From Hemerocallis citrina (Eukaryota > Streptophyta > Magnoliopsida > Asparagales > Asphodelaceae), in contig CM030358.1 of NCBI GenBank assembly GCA_017893485.1, positions 144,846,393 to 144,910,392 of the forward strand: a DNA stretch of 64,000 nucleotides. Reading direction: 5' to 3'. Position 1 is the first letter of the stretch; each line of letters opens with the position of its first letter. Of the stretch, positions 35,045 to 45,370 are shown piece by piece. Position numbers and translations under genes: made by a program. The notes below the pieces were generated by a model. That model was given only the letters and a program-made list of their open reading frames with translations. It was not told the DNA's origin and searched no databases.

Positions 35045-36125
35045 TGTAACACCCCGAATTTCGAATAAGGACAAATTCGAGATTTCACAGGATCTTTACT
35101 TCACTTCGTACAATTTTACAAGGAATTTTAAAACTTTTCTTTCATAATACATCAGAGTTCCCTTACACTTGGTTTTTACACAGCGGAAGACTAAAAGATT
35201 GCAACAACGAAATACAACTGGTATAACTTTAACATCATTTGCAATATCTTTAACTTCTAAACAGCAACAGCATATCCACTTTATAACTCCTTGATTAGTC
35301 CTTTACCTGCATGTTAATCTGTGGGCTCGTCAGTTATTTACAACTGACGAAATGTTATACACGGCTATCCTCTCTATGCCGGGAATAGTATAACGATCTC
35401 ATACTTTAACAAATCACAAAAAGATTGAATGAACAAGTAAAGTGTCAAAGGTGATTACTCTAAACATAAGTGTATGTCATGCCTTAATGCCTAATGCACA
35501 CATTTCTATACTAGGATGACACTAATGCACACTTGTTCGGATTCTATGCATCCCATACTACATAGGTCCGAGGGCAAGCGCCTACGTACTCCACATTGCA
35601 GGGTTCGATCCCTCGCCATGAGACTACCCAGTAATAAAACAAGTTTTAGAGTTATTTCACAGATACGGATCTCAGCCTCCCTGGCTATTATATCGTGATG
35701 ATAATCCCGTAAATGCCCTTCTAGCCCCGGTATATACATATTCTTTGGAGTATGGTAAACATCCGTCGACTACCCTAAGTTCCGGATAAAATACAGTCCA
35801 TCTCCTATGGAGCAACCACAGTCCACCAACTGGGTCTATAGCCACGGAGATCCACCGCCGACTATATAGAAGCACCCATTTACGTTTGCACAAGTCTATT
35901 ACATCTTCACTTAAGTGCCTAATTATTCTTAAGTTCAAGACATGAATATGTTATCACCCTAGAATCAGTTTTACCTCATACCGAATTTATTCACAAAATA
36001 CGAGATCGCCCGACGGCATTATCTCAAAATCATATCAATTCTTTCTTTCAAAATTACCGGTAACCGAAGTCTTACTAATTCTTAATCATAATCTTTCATG
36101 TACAAGAAACATGGGTACACATACC
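35045..36125 (-). repeat. Solo LTR related to the LARD, first piece
   Basis: Begins TGTAACACCCCGAATTTCG, diverged from but alignable with the LARD LTR (shared GTACAATTTTACAAGGAATTT). It is split at 36126 by the young Tat element; the second piece is 45371-47950. The target duplication is GACTT (35040-35044 and 47951-47955). Confidence 0.85.
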
Positions 36126-36915
36126 TGATGCTGTTTATTTCTGGAAGACGTGTGGATGCACCAGGTGTGAGTTCGGACTCAATTTATATTGAAGGAGAAT
36201 GCCGCTCGTCTGCCGACCTTTGGTTGACCTTCTGGGACCTACGATGAGCTCGGAAAGATGTTGAAGGCTGGGCTCGGATCGGAAGGGTCGGATCCGAGGT
36301 CTTGTGTACCTGCAGACGGTCCTGAAACACCGGGGTTTATCCCGGCGGCGGACCCTCCGACGCTCTAGTCAGTCTCTGTGAGAGAGTAGCAATAACTAGG
36401 TATATTTAAGTGGCAAAAGATTCATTACCTCAAAAGGTGGGTGTGGTCTAGTATTTATAGAGAATCCCAACCGGGTTTGGTTCCACTTGGGGGCCGGGTC
36501 TGGATCCGAAAGCCCGTGGGCCTGACGTGGCAGAAGGCCCAGGGGGTTTAGGGCGGACGTGGCAATACCAGGAGTGGTATAGGGCTGACGTGGCGAAACC
36601 CTTGGCGGTATTTGGAGTTGACGTGGCTGATCGTGGGTCTCTTGTGCTTCGGGGGGAATCAGAGGGCCTAGGCTGCGCCAGGTCATCCTTCTGCTTCGCC
36701 GGGGAGGGGGGACGGCCTGTGGTACTGTCACGGGTCGGACTCCGAGGACTACCGAGGCTCGTCGGCACGAGGAGGCCAGTACGGTGAGGGTAAACAGGAG
36801 GTTCGGCGCCGACCCTAAAGTGGTTCGGGGCCGAGCTAGATAGCTATTTTTACCTTTTCCAGTGAGAATTGTAGTGGGCCCTGGTTGGGCCTCAGGCCAT
36901 TTTTACCCTATCACA
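36126..36915 (-). repeat. 3' LTR of the young Tat element
   Basis: Begins TGATGCTGTTTATTTCTGG and ends CCCTATCACA. It is followed by CAAGCCCCCCACTCC, the minus-strand polypurine tract (36916-36930). Minus-strand TATAAATA at 36452-36459. Confidence 0.9.
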
Positions 36916-37026
36916 CAAGCCCCCCACTCCTGCAGGGGGTGCGGGAGCTAGCCGTGGAGGAGTGCTTATGGTTGTAGAAATGGGATGGAGAGTCATCGGG
37001 CCTTCATGAGAGGGTTATCCTGACGG

Positions 37027-37990
37027 TTAGAGCGAGGGCGAGCCAAGGAGCCTTCCTGAGAGGACTACCCTGGTGTTAGACCTGACCTCGAGCCGGTCGA
37101 GGGATTGCGGGCCAACAAGGGGGGTGGCGAGCCGTTGGCCTTCCTGAGAAGACCTCCCTGGTGCCAGACCTGACCTCGAGCTTGGCGAGGGATTACTGGA
37201 AGGCAAGGGCGATGGCGAGCCGTGAAGCCTTCCTGAGAAGACTACCCTGGTGCTAGACCTCACCTCGAGCTGGTCGAGGGATTACGGGCCAACAAGGGGG
37301 GTGGCGAGCCGTTGGCCTTCCTGAGAAGACCTCCCTGGTGCCAGACCTGACCTCGAGCTTGGCGAGGGATTACTGGAAGGCAAGGGCGATGGCGAGCCGT
37401 GAAGCCTTCCTGAGAAGACTACCCTGGTGCTAGACCTCACCCCGAGCTGGTCGAGGGATTACGGGCCAACAAGGGGGGTGGCGAGCCGTTGGCCTTCCTG
37501 AGAAGACCTCCCTGGTGCCAGACCTGACCTCGAGCTTGGCGAGGGATTACTGGAAGGCAAGGGCGATGGCGAGCCGTGAAGCCTTCCTGAGAAGACTACC
37601 CTGGTGCTAGACCTCACCCCGAGCTGGTCGAGGGATTACGGGCCAACAAGGGGGGTGGCGAGTCGTTGGCCTTCCTGAGAAGACCTCCCTGGTGCCAGAC
37701 CTGACCTCGAGCTTGGCGAGGGATTACTGGAAGGCAAGGGCGATGGCGAGCCGTGAAGCCTTCCTGAGAAGACTACCCTGGTGTTAGACCTCACCTCGAG
37801 CTGGTCGAGGGATTACGGGCCAACAAGGGGAGTGGCGAGCCGTTGGCCTTCCTGAGAAGACCTCCCTGGTGCCATACCTGACCTCGAGCTTGGCGAGGGA
37901 TTACTGGAAGGCAAGGGCGATGGCGAGCCGTGAAGCCTTCCTGAGAAGACTACCCTGGTGCTAGACCTGACCTCGAGCTGGGGAGGTGGG
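37027..37990. repeat. 177-bp tandem array of two-part units
   Basis: About 5.4 copies; GCCGTTGGCC-type landmarks fall at 37131, 37308, 37485, 37662 and 37839, exactly 177 bp apart. Each unit consists of two related halves of about 88 bp (both contain CCTTCCTGAGAAGAC and CCTGGTG), so it is a dimeric higher-order repeat. 177 is a multiple of three, which explains long ORFs through it; I do not call them genes. Confidence 0.9.
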
Positions 37991-38834
37991 CTAACAAGAG
38001 GGATGGCGATCGGTTGGCGCCCTAGAGTGATTGAGTGGGGATATCCCGCCATTCCTGTGGAGCATTGAAGGCTCTCCGAGAACGGTGTGATGGTCCAATT
38101 TCCTAGGGGCATTTAATGGCGCCGCCTAACAAATGTAGATGGCGCATGGTTTTCCGTTGATTAACCTTCCCCGCGCCCCAACGGTTAGTCCCTGGGGGGG
38201 GTTATAAATACCTCTCCCCTCCATCGCAGGTATGATCAAAACAGGGGTGGCCCATTGGCCCTCAGAGGTGTCTGCTTCGGCGGACGCCTGTCTTTTGCTA
38301 ATATTTTCGACCCCAGCAGCATCGGAGAGGTGGTTACTCTGCCGCCCGGATCTTCTCTTGGATCTGATGGACCTTGATGCAGCAGCCAGATCCAGGGGAG
38401 ATCAGGGCGAGAGGGGTAACGGCCGAGATCCGTGCTGGTGGAAGAGGAGCCTCGGATGGGGGGACCACCTCCCATCGGGGGTCGGCCAGTCCGTCTTGAT
38501 AGGGCTGCAGGCGATGGCGGTTTCTGTCCCACCCTCGAACTGTTCGGGGTTTCGGCTGCTGAAGCTGTAAGTCCCGGGCTGCTCGAGGGTGAGAGGGGAA
38601 CTGGTCGAGCGCTGGAGCCCGGGGCGTCTGTCATATGACGGCGCCTTAAACCTTAAGTAAAAATGTTTTCTCCGTCGCGTATTCCATCTGAACCGACCCC
38701 AGAGTTGGGCTGTCAGTCTGGCGTCTGATGACGTCCTCCGCACAGGTTTCGAGGACGCGGCGCGATTTTCCAGGCGGCAGTTGTGCGTCAATCAGTGAAT
38801 AGTAATCGCGGAAGTCGAGGAGCCTTTCTTCCCT
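37991..38834 (+). other. Region between the tandem array and the antisense gene
   Basis: G/C-rich with a plus-strand TATAAATA at 38203-38210. Overlapping ORFs on both strands (up to 132 codons) lack recognisable domains. It may be an older promoter or leader of the antisense gene. Confidence 0.4.
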
Positions 38835-38842
38835 TATATAAG
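38835..38842 (+). promoter_or_regulatory. TATA box of the antisense gene
   Basis: TATATAAG on the plus strand, followed by a pyrimidine-rich segment. The predicted start is near 38868, giving a leader of about 135 nt before ATG 39006. Confidence 0.6.
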
Positions 38843-39005
38843 TATTCCCCCCTTTTCCCCTTTCGCCCACTTCAATCTCGCTGCTTTCTTCTTCAAAAAA
38901 TCTCCCAACCCTTCAGCGATTGTTCTTGCAGTTTACCGTACTCGGCTCGCCCTCCCGAAGCGGTCCCAGGTTAGTTTGGTAAGTTTGTTCTAGCTTTAGG
39001 CACAG

Positions 39006-41903
39006 ATGGATAGGGCTCAGTCCAGTTCGTCGGCGTCGTCGTCCAGGGGGGAAATAAAGCCTGACTCTCCGTCGACGTCGTGGGAAGAGCTCGTGTTCGA
39101 GGAGGAGTCGGTGCCCGTTGTGGGCCTTACTGGCTTGGTTGCTTTGGAGGACTCAGTAGGTGAGGGGGAAGCGGTACACAAGACGAGGCCGTCGCGCTCC
39201 CGTCGTCCCTTTGTGGTGGAGAGTAGCGGGTCGGAGGGAGCCGGCGATAGTTCGGACGGCATTCGCGTGCTAGAGTTGCCTTCCGACGAAGAGAGAGGCG
39301 AGGGTGACATAGCGAGGAGATCCACCGTTCAGGGTCGAGGACTGTCGGAGCGAGTCAAGAAGGAGAAGAGGGCCCTAAGAAAACCGGGGTCGAGGACCGG
39401 CGGTTCGAGCCAGGCGCCTGTTTTCCGTAATTTGATGACGGGTTCGCCCGTTCGGCCGAAGCATTTCCGTCAGTATCCCGACGACCTTTCTGACCGGGAG
39501 CTCTTCGGAGTGCAACCCTCTTCGCCGAGCCGGAGGAGGGTGATGATGGACGCGATCTCGACCGTTTTGGAGGACGGGGATTTGGAGGTTCTGCAGCTGG
39601 CGTATCATATAGGGCCTGGTTACGAATTGCTGATGCCGAGCTCTACTCTGCGCCCCACCGATCCCTTATCTGCTTGGTACTGTGTCTTCCCAGTGGACGC
39701 TTTCATCTCTAGCCTGAGGTTGCCAATCCACCCGTTCGTTAGGGACGTGTTGAACTGGGCCTCCTTGGCGCCCATGCAGTACGGGCCGAACTCTTGGAAG
39801 CAGATTATCTGCTTTGTGCTGATGTGCGAGGAACAGCAAGTACCTCTGCGGCTGAATGTGTTCCGCGCGATGTTGATGGTCAACTCGTCGGCCGAGGGTG
39901 TATACTATATCTCTCCCCGGAGTGGGGGGAAGGTCGTTCGCAACCACCCGGATTCCATCAAGGGATGGAAGGAGAAATATTTGGTGGTCCGGAGTGAAGA
40001 GCCATGGGACATTCCCACTCGATGGAACTACTCCAAGCCGAACTACCAACCGCCGAGGCAGGGGGATCTGTTGGCCGACGAATGGGGGTTTGTCGAGCGC
40101 CTCCGCCAGTCGCCTAGTATTGATTGGACGGAGGTGATGGAGACCCATTTGGCGAGCGCTGGACTGAGCCCAGCCGTTATGTGTATGTAGTTGTTTCTTT
40201 TCTCTTGGTTCTTTCTTGCTTTCTTGCTCATTGCTCTTAATGGTTTTTCCCGTAGGTATGGACGAGGCGTCGATCAAGGCAAAGAGGCTCGCCATGAGGA
40301 AAGAGAAGGCTGAGAAGGAGGCGGCGAAGAGGCCGAGGGGTTCGTCCCTAGTCATCTCGGAGGTCCAGCTCGAGCCGAGGGCCAAGAGGGGTCGCTCGGA
40401 GACGAGCAAGGGTGCCGCTGCTTCGAAGGGTCAGGGCCTAGCGGGGGCCCCTGTTCTTGACAAGGGGAAAGGTCCCTGGGTCGAGGCCGAGGAAGAGGAT
40501 CCGGTGGTGGAGTTGTTGCGGCAGCGGTGGGCTCCGGACTGGTCGGTTCGGATGGGGGACCGCCTGACAGAGGAGGCCCAAGCCGTTGAAGTGGTGGAGA
40601 AGCTGGCGACCCCTCGCGATCGCAAGGCGATGGAGGGCGAGCCCGTGGAGGTGGCGTTCGCCCGCCTGGCACAGGCCACTGTGCAGGTAAGCCTGTCGAC
40701 CCTGTCCCTCTTTGTTGATTTTCGTGCGGAGGCCTGATCTTTATCTGCCGTTGGCTGTAGGCTTGCATACAGGGGGCCAACATAAAGAACCTGTACGAGG
40801 CGTCCCTGGCCCAAGAGCGAGCTCGGGCGGACAAGAGCGAGCTGGAGATGAAGGAGATGCGGATCGAACTTGAGGGTTCGCATAAGAGGGAGCAGCAGCT
40901 GGAGCTCCAGCTCAAGGCCAAGGACGTGGAGTGGGAGAAGAAGATGGCCTCCCTGAAGACGAAGTTCACTAAGGAGGCGAAGGAGGTGCTGACTACGGGC
41001 CAGCTGATGGTGATCGCGGCCCAGGACAAAAGCTATGCGAAGGCCCTCAGCCACGTGAGGCACTTCTTCCCGGCCCTCGATTTGTCCAAGTTTGAGTATG
41101 ATATGGAGATCGAGGGGACGTCGAAGACTCCAGGCGAAGAAGGGCCTGCCGTCGACCCACCGGCCGACGCACCCGTGGATCCGTCCGTCGACGCGGAGGT
41201 GGGTCAATGAGTTGTGTAATTTTTATCTTTCTTTTTCTCTCCCTCGATTGTATTTGCCTCCCGCGGACTGGCCACCGCATTATTTTTTTTTTGTAAGAAG
41301 CACCTGGATTTATAGTGGCAAGAAAAGTTTTTTGACCGGCCGGTTGTTTTGACCTCGGACATTTCTGAATCTTCTTGAGAATGTGTGTTGAGCTGGCTGG
41401 TTATCTTGTAGGTCGCGGCTCTCCTCCCTGAGGTGGACTCCCGTAGTTCCTATGTGGCGTGGCTCCGGAGTAAGGTTAAGGTCCTGGAGGCCGCGCTGGC
41501 TCGTCGTCGAAGGGGGGTTCGGGACACTGATACTGCTTGTAACTTTTATCGGAATAAGTCCGCGGTCTTAAGTGTGGAGGCGCGCCGGTTGAGAAGGGCG
41601 ATGTGGGATCGGGAGCTCGGCGGTGCGGACCTTAGACAGGCCGGGCTTAGTACCTTGGTGCCGAGGCCCTCTCCTGGGGGGTCACCTCGCGACGTTTTTG
41701 TGGAGAAGGAGATGGAGATGCCTCGGTACAAGGCGGTGTTGGGTGCCTCGTTCTCTTCCTCCGCGGGTCGACAGGCGGAGGGGGTTCCCTCTGCGCTGCT
41801 GCTGTTGCAGCGGACGCGACCGGATGACGCCCAGAGTTCTGTGGCTGGAGTGTCGATTGTGGCTGAGGCTAAGGAATACCACAACGAGGAGAGGGGCCCC
41901 TAG
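39006..41903 (+). CDS. Antisense accessory gene of a Tat-like element (Transposase_28-like, four exons)
   Basis: Lies on the strand opposite gag-pro. Exons: 39006-40182, 40256-40686, 40761-41198, 41412-41903. All introns are GT-AG (73, 74 and 213 bp) and joining the exons gives 2538 nt, 846 codons with the final TAG. Exon 1 encodes a Ser/Glu-rich N-terminus and, at about residues 190-330, a domain with FVRDVLNWASLAPMQYGPNS and RLNVFRAMLMV, matching the plant 'putative gypsy type transposon' family (Pfam Transposase_28). Exon 2 is Lys/Arg-rich. Exon 3 is a predicted coiled coil (Glu/Lys/Leu-rich around ELQLKAKDVEWEKKMASLK). Exon 4 is Arg-rich, then Ser/Gly-rich. Tat-lineage elements are known to carry such antisense ORFs; their function is not established. 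Splicing here is predicted, not observed. The stops that would end unspliced exons 1 and 3 are bypassed by splicing. Confidence 0.75.
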
Positions 41904-42311
41904 TTGCTTGGTCGGAGTACTCTTCGTCCCTCGTTGGGCCCGGGGGGCCCTGATCTTCCTGATTTGAGATGAGTGGAGCGGTCTTGTAACGGTCTTTGTT
42001 TTTCTTTCGTTTTATTTTTTCTCTTCGGAACGAAAATAAAGGGGTATGAACAAAGAATCCTTCTCCTTCCTCGCTCCGGCCAGTAGTGTTGCGTGCAATG
42101 TCGGAGGCAAGGTCTGGCTCCACCGCTCCGCGAGGGATCGAAGTGGGGCCTTAGGAAGGACCCTCGGTCCGGACTCGTACTGAGACTATCGAGACATTTG
42201 GGTTCGGACAAAAAGGGGTATTTTTAGTATAAGGTAGGGAGGGCCGCTAAGGCTGCCCTTTACACACGAGGGTTTACACAAAAACAGATTTACATTTAGC
42301 CGGGCCATAAT
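41904..42311. other. Gap between the converging antisense gene and gag-pro
   Basis: About 400 bp between the 3' ends of two converging genes. The AATAAA at about 42035-42040 (plus strand) could serve as the antisense gene's poly(A) signal. No RT remnant is seen. Confidence 0.5.
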
Positions 42312-44492
42312 CTATGCTCGTTCGGCGTCGAGGGGGAACACACCTCCCCCGACGGTGGTCATGTAGCATGATCGCGCTGCTTCTTGGCTGCCTCGGACGA
42401 TTCCGACTCCTTGCGGGGTGGGGAACTTGAGCTTCAGATGGTACGCCGAAGGCACCGCTTGTAGGGAGCATAGCCCAGGCCGGCCGAGTATGGCGTTGTA
42501 AGCTGCCTTGACGTTGACCACCATGAAGTCCATGGATTCGGTCCTCTTGACAGGAGTCGACCCGGCGGTAACGTCGAGGGTAACAATCCCTTCTATTACG
42601 ACAGGGACGCCGGAGAACCCGTGCAAGGTGTACCCGGCTGGCTTGAGTTTGCCTCTGGGTAACCTGAGATTTTCGAAGGCTTCGAGGAAAAGAATATTCA
42701 CCGAGCTACCGTTGTCGACAAGGATCCTGCGGACTTCACAATTAGACATGTGGAGGTTAATGACGAGGGCATCGCAGTGGGGCAAGCGAACACCTTCAAG
42801 GTCTTCCCCTGAGAAGGAGACCGGCCTTGACTGCAGTTTGGGCGAGGGGTTGTCTCTGACAGCGTTCACCTCTCGGATGAAGGCTTTTCTGGAAGTGTTT
42901 GATTCACCTCCCATCGGCCCTCCGTGGACACAGTGCAAGATGAAAGAGATATCTGCGGCTCCCTCGGAATCGGGGTCCCGACCCTGGGTCTGGTTTGGAG
43001 GAGGGTTCGGAGGCGATTGCCTCCGGTTCCTAGCGTCTCGCCGATCCCGTGGGCCTTCTCGGGTAAACTCTCGGAGGTACCCTCTGGAAATGAGTTCTTC
43101 AATTTCGTCTTTCAGGGCTCGGCATTGGTCGGTTTCGTGCCCGTGATCTCTGTGGAAGCAGCAGTAAAAGCGCTGATCTCGATTCTTGTTGTTATTAGAT
43201 CGGGGGGGTAGTCGGACAATGCCCTTGTCTTCGATTTCCAAGAGGATGGCGGATATGTTATGCGTCAGGGGAGTGTACCTCTCGAAGCGGGGGACTGGCG
43301 GGACCTTCTTCATGGCCCCCGGGTCCCTTGGAGCTTTCTTTGGTGGTTCAACTTCCTCGGTCTTCCGCTTTCCCTTCCCGGTGGCATCCCTGGCATCTTC
43401 GGGATTAAGGGCCTCTTCAGCCCTAATGTATTTCTCGACCCTATTAAGGAGGTCGAGAAAGTCGACGGGGGGTCTCTTGGCCAGAGAAGCCTTCAGCTGT
43501 CCGGGGCGGACGTTGTGTCGGAATGCCGCTGAAGCGACGCCTGGGTCGAGGGAGGAGACCGACCTTGCCTCAGCGGTAAATCTCCGGACGAACACTCTGA
43601 GTGATTCCCCCTCTATCTGCTTGAGCCCAAGTAATGAGGCGCTGGTCCTTTCGGCCTTCCGGCTAGTGACAAAATGGGCAAGAAAATTGCCCTCGAGTTG
43701 GTCGAAGGAGTAAATGGAGCCTGGGGCGAGCTTCGAGAACCACTCGCGAGCCGGACCCCGAAGGGTGGCAGGGAAGGCTCGGCAGAGCAGGGGATCCGAG
43801 GCGCTGTGAATCATCATGAGGGTTTTGAAACCCTCCATGTGATCAGCAGGATCTCCCTCGCCATCGTAGGTCTCGAATTGAGGGGGTCGGAAATTCCGGG
43901 GTATTTCCGCTTGGAGGATGGGGGCGGAGAAGGGAGGACGGACAGGTCTGTACCCCTGAGCCACTCTTTGGCCGCCGTCCCCTATGTGATCGAGGCGATC
44001 CTCCATTTCTTGTAGGCGTCTTAGGAGTACGTCATCGTCTTCCGGCTGGATCGTTGAAGGGCGGGACGCGCTGGCTTCGGCGTCCGACCCTGTTTGGGAA
44101 TGGAGGGTTTCTTCCCTGGGGGCCCGTCGGAGGGCTCCCAGAATTTCTCTTCGGAAGTCTTGGAATTCCTTATGAGTGACGGGGGCTCCCTCGACCCGGT
44201 TTGGTCGGTCCGAGGGTTGTTTTCCGACTCGGCTGAGCGCGGGTCTTCGCACCTCGGGCGGCGGCCTCGGATGGTTCGGGACCGGGTTGGAAGCGGCCCT
44301 TCCCCTGCTGCGGGTAATCTTGCGGTTGAGGATTATTCCCCGGAGGTCGGGCTGGGCTGGCCGGCCGACGCTCCTTTGGGACTCCCGAGGGGGAGCCTTG
44401 TGTTTCAACGTGCGTGGCCTGGCTTTATCAGTGGGTGGGGGCGAGTCCCGTTGGTTGACGGAGGAAGCAGCCCCCTTGCCTTTGGAGGCCAT
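42312..44492 (-). CDS. Gag-protease of the young Tat element (intact, no pol)
   Basis: 726-aa ORF starting at the minus-strand ATG 44492 (MASKGKGAASSVNQRDSPPP), about 60 bp from the PBS. Residues about 230-360 are the Gag core (AFPATLRGPAREWFSKLAPG ... FTAEARSVSSLDPGVASAAF). Residues about 440-455 hold CCFHRDHGHETDQC, the Tat-type zinc-binding motif. The protease motif ILVDNGSSVNILF is near residue 590; D-N-G replaces the usual D-S/T-G. The ORF stops shortly after the protease (LDAERA), where other Tat elements would continue to RT. There is no internal stop or frameshift, so purifying selection or very recent insertion is implied. Confidence 0.85.
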   Translation of the reverse strand: MASKGKGAASSVNQRDSPPPTDKARPRTLKHKAPPRESQRSVGRPAQPDLRGIILNRKITRSRGRAASNPVPNHPRPPPEVRRPALSRVGKQPSDRPNRVEGAPVTHKEFQDFRREILGALRRAPREETLHSQTGSDAEASASRPSTIQPEDDDVLLRRLQEMEDRLDHIGDGGQRVAQGYRPVRPPFSAPILQAEIPRNFRPPQFETYDGEGDPADHMEGFKTLMMIHSASDPLLCRAFPATLRGPAREWFSKLAPGSIYSFDQLEGNFLAHFVTSRKAERTSASLLGLKQIEGESLRVFVRRFTAEARSVSSLDPGVASAAFRHNVRPGQLKASLAKRPPVDFLDLLNRVEKYIRAEEALNPEDARDATGKGKRKTEEVEPPKKAPRDPGAMKKVPPVPRFERYTPLTHNISAILLEIEDKGIVRLPPRSNNNKNRDQRFYCCFHRDHGHETDQCRALKDEIEELISRGYLREFTREGPRDRRDARNRRQSPPNPPPNQTQGRDPDSEGAADISFILHCVHGGPMGGESNTSRKAFIREVNAVRDNPSPKLQSRPVSFSGEDLEGVRLPHCDALVINLHMSNCEVRRILVDNGSSVNILFLEAFENLRLPRGKLKPAGYTLHGFSGVPVVIEGIVTLDVTAGSTPVKRTESMDFMVVNVKAAYNAILGRPGLCSLQAVPSAYHLKLKFPTPQGVGIVRGSQEAARSCYMTTVGGGVFPLDAERA

Positions 44493-44554
44493 GAGGGTTC
44501 GGCTGTCGAGGTCTTTTGAGGGTCTGGATCGGATCGGCTTCTGGAGCAGCTGTT

Positions 44555-44572
44555 TCCCACAGACGGCGCCAA
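44555..44572 (-). promoter_or_regulatory. Primer binding site of the young Tat element
   Basis: On the minus strand TTGGCGCCGTCTGTGGGA lies next to the right LTR. The old Tat element has a near-identical PBS at 47991-48009. Confidence 0.8.
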
Positions 44573-44574
44573 CC

Positions 44575-45365
44575 TGATGCTGTTTATTTCTGGGAGACGT
44601 GTGGATGCACCAGGTGTGAGTTCGGACTCAATTTATATTGAAGGAGAATGCCGCTCGTCTGCCGACCTTTGGTTGACCTTCTGGGACCTACGATGAGCTC
44701 GGAAAGATGTTGAAGGCTGGGCTCGGATCGGAAGGGTCGGATCCGAGGTCTTGTGTACCTGCAGACGGTCCTGAAACACCGGGGTTTATCCCGGTGGCGG
44801 ACCCTCCGACGCTCTAGTCAGTCTCTGTGAGAGAGTAGCAATAACTAGGTATATTTAAGTGGCAAAAGATTCATTACCTCAAAAGGTGGGTGTGGGTCTA
44901 GTATTTATAGAGAATCCCAACCGGGTTTGGTTCCACTTGGGGGCCGGGTCTGGATCCGAAAGCCCGTGGGCCTGACGTGGCAGAAGGCCCAGGGGGTTTA
45001 GGGCGGACGTGGCAATACCAGGAGTGGTATAGGGTTGACGTGGCGAAACCCTTGGCGGTATTTGGAGTTGACGTGGCTGATCGTGGGTCTCTTGTGCTTC
45101 GGGGGGAATCAGAGGGCCTAGGCTGCGCCAGGTCATCCTTCTGCTTCGCCGGGGAGGGGGGACGACCTGTGGTACTGTCACGGGTCGGACTCCGAGGACT
45201 ACCGAGGCTCGTCGGCACGAGGAGGCCAGTACGGTGAGGGTAAACAGGAGGTTCGGCGCCGACCCTGAAGTGGTTCGGGGCCGAGCTAGATAGCTATTTT
45301 TACCTTTTCCAGTGAGAATTGTAGTGGGCCCGGGTTGGGCCTCAGGCCATTTTTACCCTATCACA
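44575..45365 (-). repeat. 5' LTR of the young Tat element
   Basis: 791 bp, with minus-strand TATAAATA at 44902-44909 and the conserved LTR block near 44787-44823. Confidence 0.9.
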
Positions 45366-45370
45366 ATACC

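Larger units (their letters stand above)
36126..45365 (-). mobile_element. Young Tat-like element with gag-pro, antisense gene and satellite array
   Basis: LTRs 36126-36915 and 44575-45365 (790 and 791 bp; about six substitutions and one 1-bp indel). Target duplication ATACC (36121-36125 and 45366-45370). The PBS at 44555-44572 and the gag-pro ORF put it on the minus strand. The 3' half holds a plus-strand spliced gene (39006-41903) and a 177-bp tandem array (37027-37990). No RT, RNase H or integrase is found in the 7.7-kb internal region, so it depends on another element. Confidence 0.9.

Noticed and set aside
37027..38112. ORFs through the 177-bp array
   Set aside because: The period is a multiple of three, so any stop-free frame stays open; no domain seen.
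40352..41207. Long minus-strand ORFs (225 and 258 codons) opposite the antisense gene exons
   Set aside because: GC-rich shadow frames of the coiled-coil exons; the plus-strand exons have splice junctions and a recognisable domain.
42508..44519. Plus-strand ORFs opposite gag-pro
   Set aside because: Shadows of the intact minus-strand gag-pro reading frame.
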